A stretch of DNA of 64,000 bases from DATBFG01 sp036558645. GTDB taxonomy: Bacteria; Acidobacteriota; Terriglobia; Terriglobales; Acidobacteriaceae. Shown here piece by piece: positions 8,904-17,962 of the stretch. A program made the translations under genes and the position numbers. The stretch covers positions 48,187-112,186 of the forward strand of contig DATBFG010000004.1 in assembly GCA_036558645.1 (NCBI GenBank), read 5' to 3'. Below the pieces are notes generated by a model that was given only the letters and a program-made list of their open reading frames with translations, had not been told where the DNA came from and did no database searches. Each line of letters begins with the position of its first letter. The first letter of the stretch is position 1.

Positions 8904-9884
8904 TTATTGCTGAGGCGCGAAGTACCCTCGTCGGGAACGCACTTGGAGGTCTTTCTTCAGGGCAGTAATTTCAATCGACCGGAATCGTCCGTCAGCGTCG
9001 AAATCCGCCGGACGATAAGAAACTACATATTGGCTGCGGAGTTCATCCTCGATAGCTGCGAACGAATTCTTGATGTCTTTCTCCTTGAAGGGGAAGAAAG
9101 CGCGGCCACCGGTCGCATCAGTAATCTGCTCCAGCGTCTTGTCACCCCGGAGAATCAGTCCGCTATCGTCGGTGGAAATGGCATAAATGGTGACTTCGGC
9201 CCGCTGTGCCATCTCGATCGCCTGAGTCCGGGTGACATCGCTCTGATTATCCTCGCCATCGCTGATGACAATTAGGGCTCGGCGGATCGGATGGTCCGGC
9301 TTATCTTTCGCTAGCTTTTCCCGGCAGGCGCGATAGACGGCGTCAAAGAGTGCTGTTCCTCCGCCGTTGCGCAACTGATGCACTCCGTTCGTAAGCGACT
9401 GGATGTTGTCGGTAAAGTCCTGCGTGATCTGCGAGCGGCTGCTGAAGCCCATCACGAAGGCCTTATCGAAATTCGCCCGCAGAGTGCGCTCCATGAAGTC
9501 GAGTGCAGCCTGTTTTTCGAATTCGAATCGGCTGTGTACCGAACCGCTTGTATCCACGAGAAGCCCAAGCTCCAGCGGCAGGTCTGTTTCTCGCCGGAAA
9601 TTGTCGATCGATTGCGGCGGCTTATGATCGTCGAGAATGGCAAAGTCGGTCTGATTCAGATTGCGCACGAACTTTCCATGCTTGTCCGTGGCGATAAACA
9701 GCACGTTCACTTCATCGACGCGCTTACGGATGGTGAGAACTGAATCGTCAGATGTGGAATCTGCGCTAAAAGGGGCTGCAGGAGTCGCCGCGCCGGACGG
9801 CAAAAATGCGGACTGGCCAGTGGCCCTGGGTGCGAACAGCACCAGCGCCCCTGCCAAGGACAAAGTCATAGGTATGTACTTCAT
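8904..9884 (-). CDS. VWFA-related Acidobacterial domain protein
   Basis: 326 residues from ATG 9884, which gives a clean signal peptide (MKYIPMTLSLAGALVLFAP); an in-frame GTG at 9908 adds eight residues. The N-terminal part has NVLFIATDKHGKFVRNL and FAILDDHKPPQSI, the short beta-sandwich preceding the VWA fold in this lineage family. The MIDAS-type motif LLVDTSGSVHSRF is complete (DxSxS), with FSSRSQITQDF and VISDGEDNQSD further on. It is probably a periplasmic or surface metal-dependent adhesion/binding protein. It appears to be monocistronic. Confidence 0.88.
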   Translation of the reverse strand: MKYIPMTLSLAGALVLFAPRATGQSAFLPSGAATPAAPFSADSTSDDSVLTIRKRVDEVNVLFIATDKHGKFVRNLNQTDFAILDDHKPPQSIDNFRRETDLPLELGLLVDTSGSVHSRFEFEKQAALDFMERTLRANFDKAFVMGFSSRSQITQDFTDNIQSLTNGVHQLRNGGGTALFDAVYRACREKLAKDKPDHPIRRALIVISDGEDNQSDVTRTQAIEMAQRAEVTIYAISTDDSGLILRGDKTLEQITDATGGRAFFPFKEKDIKNSFAAIEDELRSQYVVSYRPADFDADGRFRSIEITALKKDLQVRSRRGYFAPQQ

Positions 9885-9973
9885 TCCACGCCCGTCCAAT
9901 TTTTTCACGGCAAGCCACGGCTCCCGGCTTCCACGTCTAGGCTCCTAAACGTCTCACACCTATATGGATGCAC

Positions 9974-10008
9974 GCAGAGGGCCGAAAGCCTCTGCCGGAG
10001 GCTTTTTT
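9974..10008 (+). promoter_or_regulatory. Overlapping alternative hairpins: candidate terminator/antiterminator
   Basis: An 8-bp stem AAAGCCTC (9985-9992) / GAGGCTTT (9998-10005) with a 5-base loop runs into a T-tract, the form of an intrinsic terminator on the plus strand. A competing 7-bp stem GCAGAGG (9974-9980) / CCTCTGC (9989-9995) shares the CCTC segment, so the two cannot form together. No plus-strand gene ends upstream; the next gene, SYLF, starts 177 bases downstream. This fits an attenuator or the end of a short unannotated RNA. It is an inference from pairing alone. Confidence 0.45.
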
Positions 10009-10184
10009 GCCAGTCTCGACTGTAGGGGAGCGTAGGGGTTACCGCCAAGTTACAAAAGGAGCTACCGTTAGGTCATGGACAGGACCATGCTAATGCACAA
10101 GTTCCCGCCGGGCGCTGTCCTTCTGGAACTCTTGCGGTGATTCACCTCTCGGTTAAGATTTCTCCAATCAGGAGAGATTCAGAA

Positions 10185-10898
10185 ATGAAAAAGGCAACCT
10201 TATTGCTCCTCGCATTCTTGTCTTTGCCTTTGTTTGCGTTCGCTACCGACCACGAGAAAGAAAGCAACCGGGTTCAAGACGCCGGAGAAGTCCTCGGCGA
10301 GATTCTCAATATCCCCGACAACATTCCCAAAGAACTATTGGATCGCGCCGAATGTGTGATCGTACTGCCCTCGGTCAAGAAGTTCGCGATCGGCATTGGC
10401 GGAAGCTATGGCCGCGGCGTAATGGACTGCCGCAGCGGTGACCGCTACACGGGAGGTTGGGGTGCGCCCGCTCTCTATGCGCTCGAAGGTGGCAACATTG
10501 GCTTCCAACTTGGAGGGCAGGCCACAGATTTCGTCCTACTGGTGATGAATCCCAAGGGGGCCAAGTCACTACTCGGTAGCAAGGTTAAGCTGGGCGCCGA
10601 CGCTGCCGCTGCCGCTGGTCCGAAAGGCCGCAGCGCACAAGGCGCAACCGACGTAGTGATGGCAGCCGAAATTCTCTCCTATTCGCGTTCGCGAGGTCTT
10701 TTCGCCGGAGTCTCGCTCGAGGGTTCGACGCTTCGCTCCGACGGACGCGCCAATGAGAAACTCTATGGCGAAAGCCTGAGCGCAAAAGATATCATTCGGC
10801 TTGGGAAAGTTGGTGTTCCGAGCTCGGCCCAGGAATTGGTCGCAATTTTGAACCAGCATTCTCCACGAAACCTGTCGGACCCGAAGTCACTGAAATAG
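10185..10898 (+). CDS. Secreted SYLF (Ysc84-like) lipid-binding domain protein
   Basis: 237 residues. ATG 10185 is preceded by AGGAGAGATTCAGAA, so it is preferred to the upstream in-frame GTG at 10137. A signal peptide is clear (MKKATLLLLAFLSLPLFAF). The SYLF domain fills the rest, with AECVIVLPSVKKFAIGIGGS, GVMDCRSG..YTGGWGAPA, FVLLVMNPKGAKSLL and FAGVSLEGSTLRSDGRANEK. Family members bind phosphoinositides or other lipids in eukaryotes; in bacteria they are exported with unknown roles. The 5' leader contains the alternative hairpins at 9974-10008. Confidence 0.85.
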   Translation: MKKATLLLLAFLSLPLFAFATDHEKESNRVQDAGEVLGEILNIPDNIPKELLDRAECVIVLPSVKKFAIGIGGSYGRGVMDCRSGDRYTGGWGAPALYALEGGNIGFQLGGQATDFVLLVMNPKGAKSLLGSKVKLGADAAAAAGPKGRSAQGATDVVMAAEILSYSRSRGLFAGVSLEGSTLRSDGRANEKLYGESLSAKDIIRLGKVGVPSSAQELVAILNQHSPRNLSDPKSLK

Positions 10899-10928
10899 GC
10901 CCACGTTCTCCGATAGCGAAGCCGAAGC

Positions 10929-11510
10929 ATGAAAAATGCCACCGACATTGTGCGCTGCAGTTGGGCGCGCAACGATCTGGCAATCCGCTACCACGACGAG
11001 GAATGGGGTGTCCCCGTTCATGACGACCATCTGCTGTTTGAATTCCTTATTCTTGAAGGCGCGCAGGCCGGGCTGAGTTGGGACACAATTCTCCAGAAGC
11101 GCGAGAACTATCGCAAGGCATTCGATCGGTTCGATGCGAAACGCATCGCGAAGTACGACAAACGGAAAATCGCAGAGCTGCTGAAGAATCCTGGAATCGT
11201 TCGCAACCGCCTGAAGATTGCCTCGACGCTTTCGAACGCCAGACACTTCCTCGAAGTTCAGAAAGAATTCGGCTCTTTTGACAAGTACATATGGCAGTTT
11301 GTCGGAGGCAAGCCCAAGGTCAATCGATGGCGCAAAGGGGCCGCCGTTCCCGCACGCACACCCGAGTCCGACGCCATGAGCAAAGACTTGAAGAAGCGCG
11401 GATTTAATTTCGTGGGCTCAACGATTTGCTACGCCTTAATGCAGGCGACCGGGATGGTGAATGATCACGCAGTGGAGTGCTTCCGGTACAGAGAATTGGC
11501 CCGGCTGTGA
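10929..11510 (+). CDS. tag: DNA-3-methyladenine glycosylase I
   Basis: 193 residues, normal for Tag. It excises 3-methyladenine from alkylated DNA in base excision repair. The start MKNATDIVRCSWARNDLAIR and RYHDEEWGVPVHDD are diagnostic, as are GAQAGLSWDTILQKRENYR and FVGSTICYALMQATGMVNDH. The zinc ligands of the family can be placed: Cys10, His22 and the C-terminal NDHAVEC His and Cys. It lies 30 bases after the SYLF gene and may be cotranscribed with it. Confidence 0.96.
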   Translation: MKNATDIVRCSWARNDLAIRYHDEEWGVPVHDDHLLFEFLILEGAQAGLSWDTILQKRENYRKAFDRFDAKRIAKYDKRKIAELLKNPGIVRNRLKIASTLSNARHFLEVQKEFGSFDKYIWQFVGGKPKVNRWRKGAAVPARTPESDAMSKDLKKRGFNFVGSTICYALMQATGMVNDHAVECFRYRELARL

Positions 11511-11580
11511 CCTGTGTTTTCGTGTAAAATCTTCTAGTTAACCCCCGCTCGCGCCGCCTTGGCAGCGGGCAGTTTCCCGT

Positions 11581-11657
11581 CGGGACGTGGCTCAGCCTGG
11601 TAGAGCACTCGCTTGGGGTGCGAGGGGTCGGCAGTTCAAATCTGCCCGTCCCGACCA
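11581..11657 (+). tRNA. tRNA-Pro (anticodon GGG)
   Basis: 77-nt cloverleaf. The acceptor stem CGGGACG (11581-11587) pairs with CGTCCCG (11647-11653), followed by discriminator A and an encoded CCA. The anticodon stem CTCGC/GCGAG closes the loop TTGGGGT with anticodon GGG, which reads proline CCC/CCU. The T-arm has GTTCAAATC. All standard landmarks are present. Confidence 0.96.
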
Positions 11658-11728
11658 TTGTTCTCTTCATTCACCGCGTAGTCACAACTACAGTGTCCCG
11701 GGACGTACGGACAGAGTCGTCCGTCAAT

Positions 11729-12853
11729 TCAGGCTGTAACCATCTTGGCCGACCAACTCTTTACGAATGAGCCGAAGAGATCGAGCGCGTTGGAGAAATC
11801 ATCTCCGGATGCGGCAAAGCCTAGTCGGAAATGCGAGGACGTATCGAAGCAATCGCCGGGAGCCAACAGGATTCCTTGCTCGGCAGCAGCTTGGCAGAAG
11901 GGGCGCTCCTTCTCTCCGCTCACCAGCCAGGGGAACGCGGTCATGCCGCCTTGTGGTGGAATCCAATCCAGAACGTCGCGATGTTCTTCCATGAAGGCTT
12001 CAAGCAGCTTGAGATTCCGGCTGGCGACCTCCTGAGTCTTGCCCAGCACGATTTCGCGCTTTCGGATTGCGATCTCGGAAAGAATTTCTCCGGTACCGGT
12101 GTTCGAGATCGAGAAGTAAGCGCGAGCGTTCCAGTATTGTGCCCGGCGCTTGGCGTCATGCTCGATCATCCATCCTGTACGCACTCCGGCGATTGAAAAC
12201 GCCTTCGACAAGTCGGAGATCACGGTGGCGTGCGGCAGGCGAGCAGCCGAGGTCGTAGACCTCCCATGGTAGATGGGATGGTAAACCTCATCACTCACTA
12301 ACTGGATTCCACGTTCGGTGGTGAAGGCGTGCAGCGCTTCCATTTCCTCGTCAGCGATAGTCGCACCGGTTGGGTTATGGGGGCTGTTCACCAGAATGAG
12401 TTTGGTCTTCGAGTCAGCCAGCCGCTTGATTTCGTCGGGGTCAATTCGAAATCCGTTCTCCCGCCGCACGCGATAGAAACGCGTTTCCAGCCCCAACGAT
12501 TCCGGAAGCGCTGAAAAGGTAGTGAATCCGGGCAGTGGGATGATTACGTTAGCGCCCGGCTCGGCGGCAAGCCACATCAGGGTTACGAGCGCCTCGGAAG
12601 AGCCGGTTACGATCTGTACCGCGTCGATCGGCACGTCCTGCATTTCAGCAATTGCCTGACGCAGGCTGTCCGCGCCAGCGGGTCTGCCGTAGACCAATTT
12701 GTGATTGAGGAAATGGTGATGCATTGCCTGATCGCCGAGGGCGAGGATATCGCTAACCGTCCACGTGGGTCCGGTGCTCGCAGCCAAATTGAATTTTGTG
12801 CTGTGTTCATATTGATCGAGCCAGGCATCGAGCAAAAAGGGTTTGAGTTGCAT
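11729..12853 (-). CDS. PLP-dependent aminotransferase, class I/II
   Basis: 374 residues, fold type I. The pyridoxal lysine is in SDLSKAFSIAGVRTGW, a typical class I/II signature. VNSPHNPTGATI and LVSDEVYHPIYHG give the PLP ring and phosphate contacts. The N-terminus FNLAASTGPTWTVSDI and YGRPAGADSLRQAIAEM are usual for aspartate/aromatic-like subfamilies. The substrate cannot be assigned; no biosynthetic neighbours help. It is transcribed toward tRNA-Pro, convergent with it. Confidence 0.88.
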   Translation of the reverse strand: MQLKPFLLDAWLDQYEHSTKFNLAASTGPTWTVSDILALGDQAMHHHFLNHKLVYGRPAGADSLRQAIAEMQDVPIDAVQIVTGSSEALVTLMWLAAEPGANVIIPLPGFTTFSALPESLGLETRFYRVRRENGFRIDPDEIKRLADSKTKLILVNSPHNPTGATIADEEMEALHAFTTERGIQLVSDEVYHPIYHGRSTTSAARLPHATVISDLSKAFSIAGVRTGWMIEHDAKRRAQYWNARAYFSISNTGTGEILSEIAIRKREIVLGKTQEVASRNLKLLEAFMEEHRDVLDWIPPQGGMTAFPWLVSGEKERPFCQAAAEQGILLAPGDCFDTSSHFRLGFAASGDDFSNALDLFGSFVKSWSAKMVTA

Positions 12854-12966
12854 CCGAGCACCTCGGCGGACGTTAGTTCCTGGTATTGATTCAGGAAGTT
12901 AGTGCAGGGATGAAGTTTTCTTACAGCTCAAATGGGCGCACTCCGCTTTCCAGCTAACTCGTTGAG

Positions 12967-15501
12967 CTATCGGCGGCGCTTCTTACGCTGCTGTTTCGGG
13001 GTGGACCTTTTTTCAAGTAGAGCGAACTGGATCTTCTTTTCGACCGGGTCGATTCGATCCACGATGACGCGAATTCTCTGACCGAGCTTATACGTCCTGC
13101 GTGTGCGCTGACCGATGATCTCGCGTGTGCTCTCGTGGTAGACATAACGGTCGTCAACAAGGGTGTCGAGTGGAACCAAGCCCTCGACGAACAGGTCTGT
13201 GAGCTCCACGAAGAAGCCGAATTTCGTGACGCTGATGATCAGGCCATCGAAATCCTCGCCCACGCGGTCCTGCATGAATTTCACTTTCTTCCACTCCATC
13301 AACTCACGTTCGGCCTCGTCGGCGCGGCGTTCGGAGAGGCTCGACCCTTCGGCGATGTCGTGCAATTCATCGAGCCGGATTGGACCCAGCACTGGCTCGA
13401 GCTCTCGACGATGACCAGCGACGTCACGTCGCTTCGACCATGGAGACGGCGCTTTCTCGTGCGGTTCCTTGAAATCCGGACTCGAATAACCCGAGTGGCC
13501 ACCCATCGCATCTTCGCTGTCGTGACTTTCGGCCGAGTCGTGCAACACATCTTTGAGAATGCGGTGCACGATCAGATCCGGATAGCGGCGAATGGGAGAG
13601 GTGAAGTGAGTGTAGGTCGGCGCCGCGAGAGCGAAGTGTCCGAGGTTCTCTTCCGAATACCGAGCCTGCTTGAGCGAGCGCAGCATTAAGTAAGACAGAA
13701 TGCGTTCTTCCGGCTTGCCGGCGATTTTCTGCGTGAGCTTCTGGTACATACGCGGCGTGATGTGAACTTCCTTTGGTATCTCGATCTCCCGCGCTCGTTT
13801 GCCAGTGCCATAGCTGGCGCGACGATCGCTCTTGAACTGAATGCGCTGAATGGGTAAAGCCCCGACTCCGAGCGAGTAGCCGAACGTTGTGGCGATGACT
13901 TCGAAGTCGTACACGCGCTTGGCGTCGGGCTTTTCATGGATACGATATATCGATCCAATTCGCCTGTTTTCCAAATACTGGGCCACTGACTCATTGGCCG
14001 CGAGCATAAATTCTTCGATGAGCCGGTTGGCAATACTGCGCTCGGAGCGAGTGATGCTTTTCATCAGGCCATACTCGTCGAATTCGATGACGGGCTCAGG
14101 CAGATCGAAGTCAATCGATCCGCGGCGCTCTCTCTTGTGATTCAGGATGAGTGCGAGATCCCGCATGAGTTCGAACTGCGGCACCAACGGTGCGTAACGC
14201 TGACGCAGAAGCGCATCGCCTTCGAGGATGGCGTGAACATCTGTATAGGTCATCCTTTCGGCGGAGCGGATGACTCCCTCCATGATTTGGTAACCCTTGA
14301 CTTCTCCCTGGTTGTCGATCTCCATTACGCAGGAGAGGACGAGACGGTCGACCTTGGGGCGCAAGCTGCAAATATCGGTTGAGAGCTCAAGTGGCAGCAT
14401 GGGAACGGCACGATCAGGAAAGTAGACGCTGGTCCCTCGCAGACGTGCTTCCTGGTCGATGGCTGACCCCTCGGTGACGTAATGAGCAACGTCGGCGATA
14501 TGGACCTGGAGTTCGAAGTTGCCATGGTCGAGACGGCGAACCGTAACGGCGTCATCAAAGTCGCGGGCAGTTGCGCCATCAATCGTTACGATGGGAAGGT
14601 TGCGGAAGTCGCGGCGACGCCGGGCTTCTTTCATCGAGATGACCGCCTCGGATTCTTCCGCTTCGCGAAGGACGTCGGCGGGAAAACGATGCGGCAAGTG
14701 GTGCTTGCGAATCATGATTTCGACGTCAACGCCGAAGTCGTCTTCGTATCCGAGGATCTCGGTGACTCGACCGCGGGGCCTCTGCTGAGCTGTCGGCCAC
14801 TCCGTTATTTCGACATCGACCACAGCACCTTCGAGGTCATCCCAACTACGCCTGGCGGCTTCATCACCTAAGACCCGGTGCACCGTTTTCTTCCGCTTGC
14901 GGGTGCCCGGTTCGAGGTTCACTTCTTCAACGACGGCAGCTTGTTCGAAAACTTCCATTCCTCGCGGGATGACGATTTCCGCACCGATTTTTGCATCGAA
15001 AGGTGCGACATGATTGTGGCGACTTCCGTAGTGAAAGGTGCCGACGACGGTCTCGTGGGCTCGGGTGACGGGGCGATTGATGCGCCCTTCAGCCCGGCCA
15101 TCAGGACGAAGTGGGCCGACCTCGACTAGGACCTGGTCTCCATGCATGGCGTTGCCGATCGAGGGCGGAGGAATAAAGACGTCACCGCTCAGCCGGGATT
15201 TAAGCGGTTCCTGCAGCGACTTAGGATCTGGAACCACGAAGCCGAAACCGTCACGATGCATGTTCAGGCGACCGACAACCAGGTTCTTGTTCGAAGGCGG
15301 CTGCGGAATAGCGTAGCGATGATCGACCTCGATAAGCTTTCGCTCTTTGACCAGGCGATCGAGAAGGTTTGCCAACCCCTGTCGGGCATCTCCGTGCAAG
15401 CCCAACTCGCGAACAAGTTGCTTATACCCTGCGGAGTGTTTTGGTTGGCGCTCGATCTTTTTAAGGACGGCGAATTCGAAGAGTGTCGCGTTCACGGGCA
15501 T
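12967..15501 (-). CDS. rnr: Ribonuclease R (3'-5' exoribonuclease)
   Basis: 844 residues from ATG 15501; in-frame ATG 15525 and an upstream start at 15591 are alternatives without clear ribosome sites. It degrades structured RNA. A winged-helix segment opens the protein, followed by cold-shock domains with GRLNMHRDGFGFVVPDP. The RNB core has TIDGATARDFDDAVTV with the metal-binding aspartates and FTSPIRRYPDLIVHRIL. A C-terminal S1 domain (GLIISVTKFGFFVEL) and basic tail KQQRKKRRR follow. A low-complexity insertion of roughly 50 residues (HDSAESHDSEDAMGGH onward) sits between the SPIRRYPD motif and the S1 domain; it is noted as unusual. Confidence 0.95.
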   Translation of the reverse strand: MPVNATLFEFAVLKKIERQPKHSAGYKQLVRELGLHGDARQGLANLLDRLVKERKLIEVDHRYAIPQPPSNKNLVVGRLNMHRDGFGFVVPDPKSLQEPLKSRLSGDVFIPPPSIGNAMHGDQVLVEVGPLRPDGRAEGRINRPVTRAHETVVGTFHYGSRHNHVAPFDAKIGAEIVIPRGMEVFEQAAVVEEVNLEPGTRKRKKTVHRVLGDEAARRSWDDLEGAVVDVEITEWPTAQQRPRGRVTEILGYEDDFGVDVEIMIRKHHLPHRFPADVLREAEESEAVISMKEARRRRDFRNLPIVTIDGATARDFDDAVTVRRLDHGNFELQVHIADVAHYVTEGSAIDQEARLRGTSVYFPDRAVPMLPLELSTDICSLRPKVDRLVLSCVMEIDNQGEVKGYQIMEGVIRSAERMTYTDVHAILEGDALLRQRYAPLVPQFELMRDLALILNHKRERRGSIDFDLPEPVIEFDEYGLMKSITRSERSIANRLIEEFMLAANESVAQYLENRRIGSIYRIHEKPDAKRVYDFEVIATTFGYSLGVGALPIQRIQFKSDRRASYGTGKRAREIEIPKEVHITPRMYQKLTQKIAGKPEERILSYLMLRSLKQARYSEENLGHFALAAPTYTHFTSPIRRYPDLIVHRILKDVLHDSAESHDSEDAMGGHSGYSSPDFKEPHEKAPSPWSKRRDVAGHRRELEPVLGPIRLDELHDIAEGSSLSERRADEAERELMEWKKVKFMQDRVGEDFDGLIISVTKFGFFVELTDLFVEGLVPLDTLVDDRYVYHESTREIIGQRTRRTYKLGQRIRVIVDRIDPVEKKIQFALLEKRSTPKQQRKKRRR

Positions 15502-15634
15502 CTTTAATGTATACGATACTCCCATAGCGGAGATGCACTTGGGTTCAGGGTATCGAGTTTTGAAAACGATATGCTGAGGCGACGCGATCACGAAGGAAGG
15601 CAGGCGACAAGCCTGCTACTAAATAGAACTGAGA

Positions 15635-16189
15635 TCATTGGCTCCGCTGGGGCAGATACTTCTGTTCAAGGATTCCTTGGTGGTGAACTGCGTGTCCGGC
15701 GATGATGTACGCCAGCGCTCTGACTGAAACCTTATTATTGCTGGCGGTGCCGACTCTTGCCCATGCTTCCTCGTCAAGGCAGCGGAAAAGCGACAATGTC
15801 GCGTTGCGCACTTGGCCAAATTCCTCGACCAGACTTGAGAATGAGCAATGGTCAAACGGACCGCTGGCGACATAGCCATCCTGCTCGAAGCCCTCAATAG
15901 GTGTCGAGTCGTTGCGGGAAATGCGAAGTGCCCGATAGGCGAAGATCCGCTCCGCGTCGACGATGTGACCTAAGACCTGCTTGACGCTCCACTTATCGGC
16001 GGCGTATCGGTACTCGGCGTCGGCCTCGCTGAACCGGGAGAGAAATCCAGTGAAACCTCGTAACTGGTCGTTCAGCGTGGCAACGATGTCATCGCTGTGG
16101 ACAAGTCCGGTATAGCGGCTGTAATAAGGAGCATGTTCATCGGACGCTGGCGGCCCGATGTGCGGACGGGTGAACGTTGCGGTCGTCAC
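15635..16189 (-). CDS. DinB family protein
   Basis: 184 residues forming one DinB four-helix domain. The putative metal triad is visible as LGHIVDAERIF near residue 75 and AGHAVHHQGIL near residue 165. WSVKQVLGHIVDAE is the most conserved family segment. Members are thiol transferase-like or metal-dependent enzymes with mostly unknown substrates. It lies downstream of rnr on the opposite side of the shared gap, same strand, but not tightly linked. Confidence 0.88.
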   Translation of the reverse strand: MTTATFTRPHIGPPASDEHAPYYSRYTGLVHSDDIVATLNDQLRGFTGFLSRFSEADAEYRYAADKWSVKQVLGHIVDAERIFAYRALRISRNDSTPIEGFEQDGYVASGPFDHCSFSSLVEEFGQVRNATLSLFRCLDEEAWARVGTASNNKVSVRALAYIIAGHAVHHQGILEQKYLPQRSQ

Positions 16190-16467
16190 AGGTCAGGAGT
16201 ATCGCATGTCGGCGAAGTAGACGACAAACCAAGAGTGACGGACAAAACTCTCAGCGACGTATAGGAAATGCTCAAGCGGATAGGAAGATTTACACCGCAG
16301 AAGGCGCGCGGTGATTAAACTGAAAGCGGCGCTGAGGCGGTAAAAATGCGGGAAATAAAGGGATTTCCACATGACCGCGAGGGCGCCAGCGGAGTAGAAT
16401 GCGTTTGGTCACCGAAATGCGGCTTTGACCCTTATCCCAACAGTTTTCAGGAAAGGATTTTTCCAAC

Positions 16468-17016
16468 ATGTGGAAACCCACGAATCAGCCCAACACTCCC
16501 GGTAGGCCGGGTGAACCTGAGCGCCCCGCTGCACCGACGCCGACGCCTACGACCATGAGTGAACCGACGCCAGCGCCGCGACCGGTTGCGAGCACCGCTA
16601 CGAGTGCTAGCACCGACCAGGCCACAATTGGCAAGTCTTTGGTGATCAAGGGTGAAGTTACGGGTTCGGAGTCGCTGTATATCGATGGCCGTGTGGAAGG
16701 ATCCATTAATCTCTCGGGCAATCGCGTAACGGTTGGGAGAAATGGCGTGGTTGCGGCCAACATTAATGCACGGGAAATCGTAGTGCTGGGCAAGGTGCGT
16801 GGCAACTTGACCGCCAGCGACCGTGTTGACATCCGAAGTGACGGCTCCCTGACCGGCGATGTGGTAGCGGCACGCATTTCGATTGAGGACGGCGCATTCT
16901 TCAAAGGCGGAATCGACATTCGCAAGGCTGGCCAGAAGGCCAATGGCGAGGAGGCGAAGACGTCAACTTCTCCGTCTACTCCGGAGCCAGCGACGGTCAC
17001 TGCCGCTCGCGCGTAA
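16468..17016 (+). CDS. Bactofilin (polymer-forming cytoskeletal protein)
   Basis: 182 residues. A Pro/Thr-rich N-terminal tail of about 50 residues precedes the bactofilin beta-helix, seen as periodic strands ATIGKSLVIKGEVTGSESLY, IDGRVEGSINL, VTVGRNGVVAANI, EIVVLGKVRGNL and VDIRSDGSLTGDVVAARISI. The tail after the core is short and polar. Bactofilins polymerise without nucleotide and position cell-wall or motility proteins. A ribosome site AGGAAAGG precedes the ATG. An intrinsic terminator follows, so it is probably a single-gene unit. Confidence 0.92.
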   Translation: MWKPTNQPNTPGRPGEPERPAAPTPTPTTMSEPTPAPRPVASTATSASTDQATIGKSLVIKGEVTGSESLYIDGRVEGSINLSGNRVTVGRNGVVAANINAREIVVLGKVRGNLTASDRVDIRSDGSLTGDVVAARISIEDGAFFKGGIDIRKAGQKANGEEAKTSTSPSTPEPATVTAARA

Positions 17017-17033
17017 GGTCCGGCATCTCTCTG

Positions 17034-17072
17034 ACGGCAAACGCCTTCTTTCCTGAGGACGTTTGCCGTTTT
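17034..17072 (+). terminator. Intrinsic terminator after bactofilin
   Basis: A 10-bp perfect stem ACGGCAAACG (17034-17043) / CGTTTGCCGT (17060-17069) with a 16-base loop runs into TTTTG and further T-rich sequence. It begins 18 bases after the bactofilin stop codon. Confidence 0.8.
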
Positions 17073-17169
17073 GTCGTTTCGGCTCCCCATTACACATGCC
17101 TGGCACAAACCTCCCTGCCTTTTTCGCATCGTAAGTCACGACAAAACGGACACGAGAGAGGCACATGAG

Positions 17170-17943
17170 ATGCCGACGAACACCCCAGAAGTCGGACTGA
17201 CTCCAGATTGGACACCGGAGGCAACGGCGCGACGCACCGACAGAAACGGAAATCCTGTCCTAAACTTGATTCTATCTTCACTCTCGGACGCTCAATTTCA
17301 ATCTATAGAGAACCAGCTGCAGTTTGTTGCGTTGCCGACTGGCATGATCCTGCATGAGGCCGGTGAGGCGCTCGACTACGCCTATTTCCTGAATGGCGGG
17401 CTGTGTTCGCTGCTCGTGGTGACGAGCCAGGGAGACACCGTAGAAGTGGGAGTAGTGGGCAAGGAAGGTATGGTAGGTACGGTACTCGCAGTAGGCCTCA
17501 ACCAGAGTCCTCACCGGGCTGTCATGCAGGTTGCTGACTCCGGATTCCGAATGCATGGCAGAGATCTGCAATCAATCATGACTTCTGATGGTGAATTGTT
17601 CCAGCGGATCAACAAGTATGCCCAAGTTTTGGGACTGTCGGTTGCGCAGACGGCAGCATGTAATCGTCTGCATGAAATTGAGCAACGACTATCCCGATGG
17701 CTGTTAACCAGCCAGGACAGAATAGGTACCGAGTCGCTCTCGATGACTCATGAATTCCTGGCGCAGATGCTAGGTACTGGCCGCCCCAGTGTGACTTTGG
17801 CGGCGGGTATGTTGCAGCGCGCTGGACTGATCGACTATCGACGAGGTAAGGTGCGAATCGTAGACCGAAAAGGGCTAGAGTCCGCAGCCTGCGAATGTTA
17901 CGAGAACATGCGAGACTTCCAGCGTGAACTGGGCCTGAGCTAG
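17170..17943 (+). CDS. Crp/Fnr family transcriptional regulator
   Basis: 257 residues from ATG 17170, preceded by GAGAGGCACATGAG; upstream in-frame extension is discounted. The cyclic-nucleotide-binding-like domain spans about residues 40-150, with EAGEALDYAYFLNGG and VVGKEGMVGTVLAVG. The residues that bind cAMP in Crp are not conserved, so the ligand is uncertain. The C-terminal Crp helix-turn-helix has HEFLAQMLGTGRPSVTLAAG as its recognition region. No N-terminal cysteine cluster of the Fnr type is seen. The gene is convergent with murJ; its targets are unknown. Confidence 0.9.
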   Translation: MPTNTPEVGLTPDWTPEATARRTDRNGNPVLNLILSSLSDAQFQSIENQLQFVALPTGMILHEAGEALDYAYFLNGGLCSLLVVTSQGDTVEVGVVGKEGMVGTVLAVGLNQSPHRAVMQVADSGFRMHGRDLQSIMTSDGELFQRINKYAQVLGLSVAQTAACNRLHEIEQRLSRWLLTSQDRIGTESLSMTHEFLAQMLGTGRPSVTLAAGMLQRAGLIDYRRGKVRIVDRKGLESAACECYENMRDFQRELGLS

Positions 17944-17962
17944 AGCGGCGCGCTGTCGCGGC

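Noticed and set aside
10075..10140. 21-codon ORF in the SYLF leader
   Set aside because: Too short and without family support; mentioned only as a possible leader peptide in the attenuator finding.
15600..15616. Short hairpin GCAGGC/GCCTGC downstream of the DinB gene
   Set aside because: Only 6 bp without T-tract; could be a terminator or REP-like element, but not supportable.
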